40,737 nt of DNA from Gemmatimonadota bacterium (GTDB lineage: Bacteria > Gemmatimonadota > Gemmatimonadetes > Palauibacterales > KS3-K002): contig CP070812.1 in assembly GCA_020344015.1 (NCBI GenBank), positions 1,343,003 to 1,383,739 of the forward strand, in the 5' to 3' direction. This document shows positions 16,914-25,761 of the stretch, in pieces. A program made the position numbers and the translations under genes. The notes beneath the pieces are model-generated. The model was given only the letters and a program-made list of their open reading frames with translations, was not told the DNA's origin and made no database searches. The first letter of the stretch is position 1, and each line of letters starts with the position of its first letter.

Positions 16914-18359
16914 TCAGTTCGGGTTAATCGGAGTCGCCGTCCAAGGTGACTCGGTAGCGTTCACCACCACGAGGCGGAACGACTCCTCATCGGCAGCAGG
17001 TGTAAGGGCTCCGACGGCCACCGCGAAGGCACGCAGGCCCGCGGCTGTGACGACGTTGAAGGTCGCGACCGGGTTCATGTTACCCGTCGCCGCGACGCCC
17101 AGCGTGAGTGCGGCGGCCGGGACATCGGCACCGGTCTCGGGCTGGCCGTCGGGATAGGCGAGGTTGTCGAAGACGACCTGGTCGATCATCCCGCCGCCAT
17201 CAACGGTACCGATGTCGACCGCGGGCGCGTCAGGCGACGCGTGAATCGCGCTCACCCTGGACATGCTGGTGGCGAGCTCCAGATCATCGCGGAACGCCGC
17301 GAGGCGGAACGGCTCTTCACCCATTTCGGGGCTCAGGAAGCCGGTTGCGACCGCCAAGTAACGCTGACCCGCCTCAAGCCGCGGCGTGTCGGCGGAAGCG
17401 GCGGGCGATCCGCCGGGGCGCGTTGACCCTGCGGTCGTGCCGAAGAAGTCCAGCGTGTACGAGCCCGGCGGAACCTGAATCGAGCTGGACACCTCGGCGA
17501 ACGACAGGTTGTCCACGAGCTCGAGATCACCGGCGAAGATGTCCACCGCCGGCGCGTCGGGGCTGCCGTGCAGCGCGTAGACCACCGGGTTCTGCCCGAT
17601 CCTCCCAATCGCACCGCTGCCTGCGACGGCGAGCAGCGAGAAGCCCGTCTCCTCACGAGGCAGAGACTGGAGCGAACCGATGGCGATCACGAACAGCTCG
17701 CCGCCGGCCGGAAGCGCCGGTGTCGTGAACGCCGTCACGCGAGCCAACGGACTGCCAGCCCAGACCCCGATCTGCAAGGAACTGCTGGCGGGCAGCTCGA
17801 CGCCGGCCGCGCCTGTGTCCTCGAAGCGAGCGAGGGCGGCGATCTCGGGCGTACCGTCGTTGGCCACGTCGATGGCGACGGTGGGCGCGTCGGGCGATGC
17901 ATGCACGATACGGACGCGCGCCGACGAGCCGGCATCGGCGAACTCCTCGAACAGCGGCAACACCCGGAACTCGTCTGCGGCGTCCATCGAGGACAGGAAG
18001 CCGGTGGCGATCGCCGTGATCACGTCACCGTCGGAGACCGTCAGGTCGCCGGTCTCGAATACAGGGTCGCTGCTCGACAAAGCACCGGCGCCTCGCAGCT
18101 GGATGTTGTAGGTGCCCTCCGCCACCATCAGGTAGTCGGTCACCTGCCCGTAAGCGACATCCGAGAAAAGCGGATTCTCCAGACCCTCGGCGTAGACGTC
18201 CACCGCGGGAGCATCGGGCGACGCGTGCACGACGCGCAACGCAACAGTGCCCTCGGGCAGCTGATCCGGACCCATGCCATCGTCGTCATCGTCACACGCT
18301 GTGGCGATGAGCGTCAGCCCCAGCAGGGCCGCGACTAGACTCAAGGGTTTGTTTTTCAT
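16914..18359 (-). CDS. Lipoprotein with four DUF4397 repeats
   Basis: 481 residues, exported and lipid-anchored: signal peptide with Cys in LIATAC (residue 22), followed by an unusual run of six Asp residues broken by Gly-Met, a flexible acidic linker. Four copies of the DUF4397 signature follow, at about residues 43, 150, 264 and 372: VVHASPDAPAVDVYA, IVHASPDAPTVAIDV, ALHGSPDAPAVDIFA and AIHASPDAPAVDIGT. The repeats form beta-sandwich, carboxypeptidase-regulatory-like domains. Function in bacteria is unknown; a surface adhesive or structural role is an inference. Start ATG 18359 follows GGAGGGAAAGAGG. A good promoter lies at 18431-18459. Confidence 0.9.
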   Translation of the reverse strand: MKNKPLSLVAALLGLTLIATACDDDDDGMGPDQLPEGTVALRVVHASPDAPAVDVYAEGLENPLFSDVAYGQVTDYLMVAEGTYNIQLRGAGALSSSDPVFETGDLTVSDGDVITAIATGFLSSMDAADEFRVLPLFEEFADAGSSARVRIVHASPDAPTVAIDVANDGTPEIAALARFEDTGAAGVELPASSSLQIGVWAGSPLARVTAFTTPALPAGGELFVIAIGSLQSLPREETGFSLLAVAGSGAIGRIGQNPVVYALHGSPDAPAVDIFAGDLELVDNLSFAEVSSSIQVPPGSYTLDFFGTTAGSTRPGGSPAASADTPRLEAGQRYLAVATGFLSPEMGEEPFRLAAFRDDLELATSMSRVSAIHASPDAPAVDIGTVDGGGMIDQVVFDNLAYPDGQPETGADVPAAALTLGVAATGNMNPVATFNVVTAAGLRAFAVAVGALTPAADEESFRLVVVNATESPWTATPINPN

Positions 18360-18430
18360 TTCCTCTTTCCCTCCGATAAATGGTCGGGGTTGGGAGCGCC
18401 CGGGGGCGCTGTGTCCGGTAATTGTCTAAG

Positions 18431-18459
18431 AAAATAGGCGGGCAGGGGCGAGACGTCAA
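18431..18459 (-). promoter_or_regulatory. Sigma-70-type promoter of the DUF4397 gene
   Basis: On the minus strand: TTGACG (18459-18454), exactly 17 bp, then TATTTT (18436-18431). Predicted start of transcription near 18424 gives a leader of about 65 nt before ATG 18359. This is the best promoter match seen in the window. Confidence 0.6.
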
Positions 18460-18559
18460 GGGTCGGTCTATTTACATATGTGGACACTACCTGGACACGT
18501 GTGGGCGGCCGATGGGGGGTTCGACGGCGGAAGGTCGACGGGGGGAGCCCTACGTGTGG

Positions 18560-19861
18560 CTAAGGGTTGGGACGGTTGCTCTCCGTCTGGAGGTAGTCGA
18601 GCAGCAGGCTGGAGATGACGCGCATGCCAACGGGCACCGATCCGTCGTCGGCCATGAAGTTGGGGGTGTGGTTCCAGCCAGAGGTCGTGCCCGGCCTGGT
18701 GGTGCCGAGCGTGATATAGAATCCCGGGATGATGTTGGCGAAGAACGCGAAGTCCTCGGCCGCCATGAAAGGCTCGAGGACGTGAACGTTCTCGGCCCCG
18801 AGGACGCGCGCCATAGTGATGGCCCCGCGTTCGGCGAGCTCGGCGTTGTTGATGGTCGGTGGAGCGCCGCGCGAGTAGGCGAACCCGTAAGTGCCGCCGC
18901 CGGCCTGGGTGATTCCGGCGAGGATCTCGTCCATGCGGCGCTCGATAGCGTCGCGCACCTCCGGGTTGTACGTGCGGACGGTGCCCTCCATGTAAACCTC
19001 TGCCGGGATGATGTTGAAGCGCTCGCCGCTTCTGAAGATCCCGACGGACAGGACGCTGGGCTCGAGCGGCGAGAGGTTGCGGGAGCGGATCGTCTGGAAG
19101 GCGATCACCGCCTGCGAAGCCATGACGATAGGGTCGACGCTGAGGTGGGGCGCAGCGCCGTGAGCCTGCTGGCCGCGGATCGTGATGGCGAAGTGATCCG
19201 ATGAGGCGTAGATCGGACCCGAAGTGTAGCCGACGTGGCCGACCTCGAGGCCAGGGTTGGTGTGCAGTGCGAAGATCGCCGAGGGCCGCGGGTTCTCGAG
19301 CACGCCTTCCGCGACCATGAGCGGCGCACCGCCGTCTTCACCGGGCGGTGGCCCTTCCTCTGCGGGTTGAAAGATGAACAACACGGTCCCCGGCAACTCC
19401 TCGCGCAGCGATGCCAGGACCGAAGCGACGCCGAGCTGCACAGCCGTATGGACGTCGTGGCCGCAGGCGTGGCTCACCCCGACGTCTTTCCCCAGGTATG
19501 TGGTGCGCACGGTCGACTTGAAGGGGTAAGGCGTATCTTCGGTCACGGGCAGAGCGTCCATGTCGGCGCGCACGGCGACGACCGGTCCCGGCTGTCCGCC
19601 TTTGAGGATACCGACGACGCCGGTGTGTGCGACGCCGGTTCGGATCTCATCGAAGCCGAGCTTCTCGAGGTGTGCGGCCACGATGCGCGCCGTCTCGAAC
19701 TCCCGGTTGCCGAGCTCCGGGTACTGATGGAAGTGGTGGCGAAGCTCGATGATCTCGGCGGCGTGGCGCTCGACCGCCGCGTCGACCCTGGGGTCCTGGG
19801 CGGCGGCGAGTGCGGGAAGCGCGAGAACGGCTGCAAAGCAAGATGCGGCGAATCGGCGCAC
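18560..19861 (-). CDS. Exported M20-family amidohydrolase
   Basis: Zinc-dependent hydrolase of the M20D group (hippurate / N-acyl-amino-acid / IAA-conjugate hydrolases). 433 residues. Signal peptide MRRFAASCFAAVLALPALAAA puts it in the periplasm. Metal ligands are visible in CGHDVH (about residue 134), PAEEG (catalytic and bridging Glu), FALHTNP and the C-terminal WNHTPNF. The lid-domain His is in GQQAHGAAPH. Starts at GTG 19861, preceded by AGGAGG at good distance. It is read away from a hexamer inverted repeat at 19991-20088 that forms the divergent intergenic region with the Tat lipoprotein gene. Likely releases amino acids from N-acyl or peptide conjugates taken from outside. Confidence 0.93.
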   Translation of the reverse strand: MRRFAASCFAAVLALPALAAAQDPRVDAAVERHAAEIIELRHHFHQYPELGNREFETARIVAAHLEKLGFDEIRTGVAHTGVVGILKGGQPGPVVAVRADMDALPVTEDTPYPFKSTVRTTYLGKDVGVSHACGHDVHTAVQLGVASVLASLREELPGTVLFIFQPAEEGPPPGEDGGAPLMVAEGVLENPRPSAIFALHTNPGLEVGHVGYTSGPIYASSDHFAITIRGQQAHGAAPHLSVDPIVMASQAVIAFQTIRSRNLSPLEPSVLSVGIFRSGERFNIIPAEVYMEGTVRTYNPEVRDAIERRMDEILAGITQAGGGTYGFAYSRGAPPTINNAELAERGAITMARVLGAENVHVLEPFMAAEDFAFFANIIPGFYITLGTTRPGTTSGWNHTPNFMADDGSVPVGMRVISSLLLDYLQTESNRPNP

Positions 19862-19990
19862 GGGAAGCCTCCTGTTGAGCGGCGGATTTGACGTGACAAG
19901 GTTAGGGCGAGGCCGTCCTGCCGCAATCCCGAGGTAGTGATCGAGCCGTCTGGCAGTGGGCGGCTGCAGCCGCTAGTTTGGGTGATCTTT

Positions 19991-20088
19991 CGCCGTCGCC
20001 ATCGCCATCGCCGTCGCCATCGCCGTCGCCATCGTCTTCCGAGGAGGGGGTCGATGGCGATGGGGATGGCGATGGCGATGGAGACGGA
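19991..20088. repeat. Inverted pair of hexamer arrays in a divergent intergenic region
   Basis: Left array (19991-20034): seven units of CGCCGT/CGCCAT. Right array (20053-20088): six units near GATGGC. The right is the reverse complement of the left, separated by about 18 bp, so a long cruciform or RNA hairpin is possible. Read outwards, both M20 (-) and the Tat lipoprotein gene (+) have a GATGGC-type array upstream of their starts. Confidence 0.8.
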
Positions 20089-20119
20089 GAGTGAAGGACG
20101 GTCCAAAGAGGGGGGCTCG

Positions 20120-21265
20120 ATGAGTACGACGAGAAGGGAGTTCCTGCAGGCGACGGCGGCCGTTGGCGGCGCCCTCGGCCTCGGGATGCTGGCTTGCGCG
20201 CGGGCGGAGGAGCGGCAGGTGCCGCGAGCGGAGAGACCGCTACGCATCCTCATTCTCGGGGGTACCGGCATCAGCGGCCCGCATCTGATCCACTACGCTC
20301 GGGCTCGCGGCCACGAGGTGACGATATTCAACCGTGGGCGGAGGGAGCCGACGGTGCACCAGGAGCTCATCGCTCGGACCGAGCGACTGATAGGCGACCG
20401 GGACGACGATATCGAGGCGCTTAGGGGTCGGGAGTGGGATGTGGTGATCGACAACTCGGCCTCGATCCCCAGCTGGGTCAGACAAACGACTGAGCTGCTC
20501 AAGGACTCGGTGGATGTCTATCTGTTCGTCTCGTCGCTCTCGGTGCACGCCGACAACAGCAAGATCGGGATCACCGAGGACGATCCAGTGGCGACAATCG
20601 ATGACCCGACCATCGAGGAGGTCACCGGCGAAACGTACGGGGCGCTCAAAGCGTTATGCGAGCAGGAGACTCGCAATGCCTTCCCCGACGGCGCGATCGT
20701 CGTTCGGCCGCACCTGATCGTCGGCCCCAGCGACTACTCGGACCGCTGGACCTACTGGCCAGTACGGATCGATCGTGGCGGCGAGGTCATGGCGCCCGGC
20801 GAGCCCACGGACCCGACGCAGTATATCGATGCCCGCGACCTGGCGGAGTTCGAGATCCATCTGCTGGAGCAGCGTGCTCTAGGCACCTACAGCGCGGTCG
20901 GTCCATTGTCGCCACTCAGCATGGCCGAGTTGCTCTACGGCATACGGGCCGTCGTCAGCAACGAGATCTCCTTCACCTGGGTCAACGCCGACTTCCTCGA
21001 CGAGCACGAGGTAAGGCCGTGGGGTCACATGACGGCGTGGATCCCGCCGCGCGAGGGCATGGAGGGATTCAGCGCCTTTGATAACTCGCGCGCAGTAGCC
21101 GCGGGACTCAAGTACCGTCCGCTGGCGGTGACGGCAAAGGACACCATCGATTGGTGGAAGACCTTGCCGGAGGACCGACGGGCGGACCCGCAGGCGGGGC
21201 TCCCGGCCGAACGTGAGGTCGAGGTCCTTGCCGCGTGGCACGCGCGGGAGGGCGGTAGTCGGTGA
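20120..21265 (+). CDS. Tat lipoprotein, NAD-dependent epimerase/dehydratase-like
   Basis: 381-residue extended-SDR Rossmann protein exported by Tat: STTRREFLQATAAVGG, then LGMLACARA with a lipobox-like Leu-Ala-Cys. The nucleotide-binding motif is ILILGGTGISGPHLIHYA (about residues 42-59). NRGRREP follows the second strand, as in NADP-type atypical SDRs. SSLSVHAD and the YGALKA motif carry the expected Ser and Tyr-x-x-x-Lys. ATG 20120 was chosen because AGAGGGGGG lies just upstream and it begins at the Tat signal; earlier Met codons come only from the hexamer array. The last codons and stop are made of the heptamer array at 21253. Substrate unknown; a cofactor-binding reductase in the periplasm is uncommon. 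Confidence 0.87.
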   Translation: MSTTRREFLQATAAVGGALGLGMLACARAEERQVPRAERPLRILILGGTGISGPHLIHYARARGHEVTIFNRGRREPTVHQELIARTERLIGDRDDDIEALRGREWDVVIDNSASIPSWVRQTTELLKDSVDVYLFVSSLSVHADNSKIGITEDDPVATIDDPTIEEVTGETYGALKALCEQETRNAFPDGAIVVRPHLIVGPSDYSDRWTYWPVRIDRGGEVMAPGEPTDPTQYIDARDLAEFEIHLLEQRALGTYSAVGPLSPLSMAELLYGIRAVVSNEISFTWVNADFLDEHEVRPWGHMTAWIPPREGMEGFSAFDNSRAVAAGLKYRPLAVTAKDTIDWWKTLPEDRRADPQAGLPAEREVEVLAAWHAREGGSR

Positions 21266-21308
21266 CCGGTGGCCGGTAGCCGGTAGACGGTAGACGGTAG
21301 ACGGGTAC
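21253..21308 (+). repeat. Tandem heptamer array (CGGTAGN)
   Basis: Eight units in exact 7-bp register: CGGTAGT, CGGTGAC, CGGTGGC, CGGTAGC, three CGGTAGA, then CGGGTAC. It begins inside the last codons of the Tat lipoprotein gene, supplies its TGA stop (21263-21265) and fills the gap up to 6 bp before the transporter start at 21314. Confidence 0.9.
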
Positions 21309-21313
21309 GGATC

Positions 21314-22684
21314 GTGGCTGACTGGGCTGCTCGACTGCTGAACATCAAGCGCGGGGAACTGCCGCTGGGGCTGCTGGCGGCCTTGTTCTACTTCTGCGTG
21401 CTCTGTGGCTACTTCTTCCTGCGGCCGGTGCGCGATGCGATGGGCGTGTCGCGCGGGATGAGCGAGCTGCGCTGGCTCTTCGTCCTCACGTCGGTGAGCT
21501 CGCTGGTCATCGTGCTGTTGTTCGGTGGCGTGGTCAGCCGATTCGACCGGCGGCGCTTCATCCCGATCGGCTACCTGTTCGTGATCGTGTGCCTGTTCGG
21601 GTTCTCGACGCTGCTCATCGCCGACGCGGGTGCCGGCGGCGGCTTGATCGGCACCGATGCCGAAACCGGCGTGGCGCGCGGCGTCGGCTATACGTTCTAC
21701 GTCTGGCTCTCGGTCATCAACCTGTTCGTGAACAGCCTGTTTTGGGCTTTCATGGTCGACGTGTTCAACGTGGACCAGGGGAAGCGGATGTTTGCGTTCA
21801 TCGGGATCGGTGGCACGTCGGGCGCCATCGTGGGCGGCTGGGCGACCAACGTCATCAGCGGCATGACCGAGTCCGTCTATCTCCCCGCCGGCCTCATGTT
21901 GATGGGCGCGACGCTGTTCGGTGCCGCGATCGTCGTGATGCTGACCCTCGACAAAGCGGCAGGCGCCTCGGAGCACTCGCGCCTGGCTTCGGTAGTTTCG
22001 ACGGGTGAGAACGCTCTCAAGAATGTCGAGCAAATCGGCGGGTCGTTCTGGGAGGGGGCGCACGCCGTGGCGACGTCGCCGTACCTGCTCGGGATCGGCG
22101 GCTACATCATTCTGTTGGCGATCTCGAACACGATGATCTACTTCACGCAGGCGAACGTGATCCTGGACAATACGGACACGTTCAGCCAGCGGGTCGGCAG
22201 CTTCGCGCTGTTCGACATGTTGGCGCAGATCGCGACGCTCATCACGCAAGTCTTCATCACCACGCGTCTGATCCGGCGGCTGGGGGTGGGGTGGACGCTC
22301 TCGATTCTGCCGCTGGTCACGGTGGCCGGGTTCACGGTGCTCGCGTTCTGGCCGCTGTACGGAGTGATGGCGCTGTTCCAGGCGCTGCATCGCGCGACGC
22401 GCCACGCAGTTTCGCGCCCGGCCCGCGAATCATTGTTTAGCGTGGTGCCAGCGTCGGAGAAGTACAAGGCGAAACCGGTGGTCGACGTCTTCCTCTACCG
22501 GGGCGGCGATGTAGCGGGTGCGGGCATCGACGGCGCGCTTCGGGCGCTGGGGCTCGCACTGGGCTGGGTCGCCGCGGCGACGGTCCCGCTGGCCGCCCTC
22601 TGGACGGTTCTCTCGATCGGGTTGGGCCGGGCCCAGGCGCGGCGCGATGAAGGCGGGCAGGCGGCGCCGGCGGCTGCTACTTGA
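21314..22684 (+). CDS. NTP/NDP exchange-type transporter (MFS-related)
   Basis: 456 residues with about 12 hydrophobic helices. The opening stretch AALFYFCVLCGYFFLRPVRD matches the N-terminus of the ADP/ATP carrier-like family in free-living bacteria; FWAFMVDVFNVDQGKRMFAF and the later SRPARESLF-VVPASEKYKAKPVVD are also family-like. In obligate intracellular bacteria these proteins exchange host ATP for ADP; in free-living lineages the substrate is unknown. GTG 21314 has no clear ribosome site because the heptamer array occupies that position, so expression may depend on translation of the gene before it. Its 3' end overlaps the opposing DUF4153 gene by 8 bp. Confidence 0.85.
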   Translation: MADWAARLLNIKRGELPLGLLAALFYFCVLCGYFFLRPVRDAMGVSRGMSELRWLFVLTSVSSLVIVLLFGGVVSRFDRRRFIPIGYLFVIVCLFGFSTLLIADAGAGGGLIGTDAETGVARGVGYTFYVWLSVINLFVNSLFWAFMVDVFNVDQGKRMFAFIGIGGTSGAIVGGWATNVISGMTESVYLPAGLMLMGATLFGAAIVVMLTLDKAAGASEHSRLASVVSTGENALKNVEQIGGSFWEGAHAVATSPYLLGIGGYIILLAISNTMIYFTQANVILDNTDTFSQRVGSFALFDMLAQIATLITQVFITTRLIRRLGVGWTLSILPLVTVAGFTVLAFWPLYGVMALFQALHRATRHAVSRPARESLFSVVPASEKYKAKPVVDVFLYRGGDVAGAGIDGALRALGLALGWVAAATVPLAALWTVLSIGLGRAQARRDEGGQAAPAAAT

Positions 22685-24470
22685 CCGTGACCAGGATCGT
22701 CGCCGAGAGGCGGTCGACGGTTATGGAGTCGCCTTCGCCGCCGCCACCGGCCTCGCGCAGGTAGAAGACCATCCGATGCCATTCGTTCTCGGTCTCGATG
22801 CCGGTCTCCTCGCGGCCGTAGGATTCGCCGCGTTCCTCCTTTTCGCGCAGCGCCAGTAGCATCGAGGCCAGGTCGACGCTCAGAACGCTGGCCGGATCGC
22901 CGGGCCTGGCCAGCTGCAGCGTGGTTCCCTCCAATGATAGCTCCGTCTCTCCGTCGAGCATGGTGGACCAGCGAGTGGTGTCGGCATCGCGGCGATTGAG
23001 CCGATAGACGTAGTCGAAGTCCGCGACCGCCAGCGGGTTCGGTGCAGAGCCCGTGATAGCGTAGCCTTCCGGTTGCCAACGGCTGACGTATTCGACCCCC
23101 ATCTCCCGGACGGCGATCTGCGGCGTCGGCTCATCGGGGAGGCGGCTAGGTTCGGCGTACCAGTCGCGGATGCGGTCAGCGCCGTGGTACATGATAACGT
23201 ACTCGACTACGTTGCTGATCTCCTTCTTGCGCTCGAATGGGACGGGCTTAGCCGTCCCCTCGAGCCTGCCGTCGATCATCACCGCTTCCGCGATCAACAT
23301 CTCACGCAAGCGATTTAGCTGGCTGCGCCGCGCGAAAGCGGTCGCCCCCCAGGGGCCGAACGCGGCGAGCGCCGACACGATGCATAACGAGATCGGTATG
23401 ATTCTGATGTCCGTTGTGCGCCTGAAACTGAAGTAAAGGGCGATTCCCAGCAGCCAAGCCGTCGCCACGACCACCAGGTAGCGGTTCTCGGTCAAACCGT
23501 AGTCGGAGATCCGGGTGACTATGGCGACGGAGATCAAGACTATTAGAGGGTAGAACGCCCAGTAGAACAGCTTCGCGTACGGGACAACCCACTTGCTCTC
23601 CGGCTTGTTGCGGATCGGGTGCACGAGCAGCAGTGCAAGCATCCCGGCCAGCGACACGCCGATCACCGGATAGCCAACCCAGCCCTTGGGTAGCTCCCAC
23701 TGTACGATGATCTTCGCCATGTACGCGTACAGGATCACCATGTACACGACGACCAGCGGGATGAGCACGTACTGGGTGAAGATGCGCAGCGCGGTCGGGT
23801 AGTCGCTGACTCGTTGTAGAGCCCGGACGTCGCGCGGGATGCCGGCCATGAAGAACCAGGTGCTGTAGACCAGGACGATCCACCACCAGAGCTGCGCGTA
23901 CCTTCTGCCTTCTATGTCGAAGCCGAGCAGCGCGTCGCAGGCGGCGAGCGCCAGTGCCAGGCCGACATAGAGGACGGCCGAATAGAGCACTGCCATGGCG
24001 AGTCTAAGAAACATCACTTTGTTGTACTGCCAGAAGCCGTTCTCTTCTCCGGCTACGCCGAGGAAAGGCAAGAACGATGTCGCCAGCAAGACGGCGGCAA
24101 GCAGCAGTAGGTAGGATACGACGTCGGCACCTTTGACCGGCGTGGGCACGGCCAGGTAGTAGACCACCAGCAAGATCAACCCGGCGAGCGTGATTCCCAG
24201 GTGAAGCCTGCGGGGCCATCCGCGACTCTCTCCCAGCACACGCAGAGCGTAAAAGAAGGGGATGCCGAGGATCGCCGTCATGATGACCGGCCACAGAGAT
24301 TGCGTCTCCCTATCGGCTTCGAACGCATCGATGATCAGGTGTACCGCGAGTGCGGCTACGATCGCCGACAAGATCGCGAGCGGAAAGCGCTCGAATGTCT
24401 GCCGGGCTTGTTGTGCTAGAACGAGCAGTGAGGTGAAACGCTGTCTGCGGTTCGGCTCACGGGCCTCCAT
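22677..24470 (-). CDS. DUF4153 multi-spanning membrane protein
   Basis: 597 residues. Residues about 30-400 contain around ten to twelve membrane helices (AILSAIVAALAVHLIIDAF, LLLLAAVLLATSFLPFLGV, IPLVVVYMVILYAYMAKII). A soluble domain of about 200 residues follows, beta-rich and ending in SITVDRLSATILVTVK. The helix pattern and WWWIVLVYSTWFFMAGIP match DUF4153, a family without an established function. It follows a small membrane protein gene (24571-24963) by 100 bp on the same strand, a likely operon. The last 8 bp overlap the transporter gene tail to tail, leaving no room for separate terminators. Confidence 0.85.
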   Translation of the reverse strand: MEAREPNRRQRFTSLLVLAQQARQTFERFPLAILSAIVAALAVHLIIDAFEADRETQSLWPVIMTAILGIPFFYALRVLGESRGWPRRLHLGITLAGLILLVVYYLAVPTPVKGADVVSYLLLLAAVLLATSFLPFLGVAGEENGFWQYNKVMFLRLAMAVLYSAVLYVGLALALAACDALLGFDIEGRRYAQLWWWIVLVYSTWFFMAGIPRDVRALQRVSDYPTALRIFTQYVLIPLVVVYMVILYAYMAKIIVQWELPKGWVGYPVIGVSLAGMLALLLVHPIRNKPESKWVVPYAKLFYWAFYPLIVLISVAIVTRISDYGLTENRYLVVVATAWLLGIALYFSFRRTTDIRIIPISLCIVSALAAFGPWGATAFARRSQLNRLREMLIAEAVMIDGRLEGTAKPVPFERKKEISNVVEYVIMYHGADRIRDWYAEPSRLPDEPTPQIAVREMGVEYVSRWQPEGYAITGSAPNPLAVADFDYVYRLNRRDADTTRWSTMLDGETELSLEGTTLQLARPGDPASVLSVDLASMLLALREKEERGESYGREETGIETENEWHRMVFYLREAGGGGEGDSITVDRLSATILVTVK

Positions 24471-24570
24471 CTTGGACTCTCCGCGTTAGCCACCGTGGCG
24501 GCGGGCTGGTGGGGCCGTCGGGGCTCAGGAAAGGTGTCGCGGAGTTCTGCCTTCTGGCAAGCGCCGTGGC

Positions 24571-24963
24571 CTACGTGCCTGCTTCTACGCCTTCGCCTTC
24601 CTTGCCGGCCAGCTCGGCCATCCGTTCCACCGACTTCATCATCTCCGCCTTTACCTGCTCGAACTCCGCGCCGCCGCTCGCCTCGACCGCCGCCGCGTTG
24701 AGTCGGCGGACGAGATCGATAAAGCGGTCGACTTCCCCGCGGAGCGCGAAGTACCGGCGCTCGCTGGTCAGGAACGGGTGCGCACCGTAGAGGAAACCCG
24801 CCAGGACGATCAGCAGCCCGACCATGATAGTCGCGTACCAGGCGAACAGGTTCTGCAAGAACAGGAAGCTGCTCAGCACGATGGCCATGCCGATAATGGC
24901 GGTGGCCAGGCCTATGTACTTGTTGAAAGCGCGGCGCCAACTACCGTGGCCCTGATCTCCCAT
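24571..24963 (-). CDS. Small two-helix membrane protein with coiled-coil tail
   Basis: 130 residues. Two membrane helices at about residues 17-37 (IGLATAIIGMAIVLSSFLFL) and 42-62 (YATIMVGLLIVLAGFLYGAH) are followed by a charged helical tail (RGEVDRFIDLVRRLNAAAVE, then EQVKAEMMKSVERMAEL). ATG 24963 is preceded by GAGGAGG. No known family recognised. Its place upstream of DUF4153 suggests a common membrane role, but this is only context. The 100-bp gap to DUF4153 shows no strong hairpin. Confidence 0.7.
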   Translation of the reverse strand: MGDQGHGSWRRAFNKYIGLATAIIGMAIVLSSFLFLQNLFAWYATIMVGLLIVLAGFLYGAHPFLTSERRYFALRGEVDRFIDLVRRLNAAAVEASGGAEFEQVKAEMMKSVERMAELAGKEGEGVEAGT

Positions 24964-25194
24964 TGGCCTCCTCGACTGTCCACGTTAGGGCACGGCAAAG
25001 GGGGGTCGTCATAAATTAGGTCTTGATGCCTGAATTACAAGGACTTGCGGGCTCGGGCGCGGCAGGTGGGTGCATGGCGTAAGTTTTCTTACAATTCGAC
25101 CGCGCCGGTGACTGGCGCCGATATTGCCGGCCCCGTTCCACGGGCCCGGCCGCTCGGATATCTTGTTGGATCGATAACTCCAGGAGGCGGGGCA

Positions 25195-25752
25195 ATGCGG
25201 ATCGCGGTCGCTGCAGCTGCCGTGTTCGGTATACTAGCCGCTGGGAGCGGCTGGGGGCAGGAAGTCGAGCCGCCTGAGGGGCGCGTGCTGGAGGCCGCCC
25301 GGGAGGTGATGAAGGCGGCACACTACTGTTTTTTGGTGACGCTGGATTCGTCGGGTCAACCGCAGGCTCGGGTGATGGATCCGTTCGATCCCGAGCCCGA
25401 CATGGTCGTGTGGATGGGGACGAACGCGAGATCGCGCAAGGTAAGCCAGCTCCGCGAGGATGGTCGGGCGACGCTCGCCTACTACGATGCTTCAGGAATG
25501 GGCTACGTGACCCTGATCGGCTCGGCACGTCTGGTCGATGACCTGGTAGAGCGGCGCCGACATTGGAAGCCGGAGTGGGAGCCGTTTTACAGCGAGGGGC
25601 CGGAGAGCGATGACTACTTGCTTTTGGAGTTCGAGCCGTCGCGAATCGAGGTAATGAGCTTCACTCACGGTGTGGGAGCAGACCCGTCGGGCTTCAGCCC
25701 GGCGATCTTGGATCGTAGCGGGTCCGGCTGGGTCCTGCGCGGGGGTTCCTAG
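25195..25752 (+). CDS. Exported pyridoxamine 5'-phosphate oxidase-like protein
   Basis: 185 residues. A Sec-type signal peptide (MRIAVAAAAVFGILAAGSG) precedes a flavin-binding split-barrel domain: YCFLVTLDSSGQPQARVMDP, VVWMGTNARSRKVSQL, ATLAYYDASGMGYVTLIGSA, then the C-terminal LLEFEPSRIEVMSF. The pattern resembles the general-stress-protein branch (PPOX family) rather than true PdxH. Such proteins bind FMN, F420 or haem; export with a signal peptide is unusual and the cofactor is unknown. ATG 25195 follows AGGAGGCGGGG. The sigma-54 activator begins 9 bp after the stop, so the two are likely co-transcribed. Confidence 0.85.
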   Translation: MRIAVAAAAVFGILAAGSGWGQEVEPPEGRVLEAAREVMKAAHYCFLVTLDSSGQPQARVMDPFDPEPDMVVWMGTNARSRKVSQLREDGRATLAYYDASGMGYVTLIGSARLVDDLVERRRHWKPEWEPFYSEGPESDDYLLLEFEPSRIEVMSFTHGVGADPSGFSPAILDRSGSGWVLRGGS

Positions 25753-25761
25753 AGGCAGACG

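Noticed and set aside
21253..21308. CRISPR or minisatellite with function in coding
   Set aside because: Units are 7 bp and directly joined; only the last codons of the upstream gene are covered.
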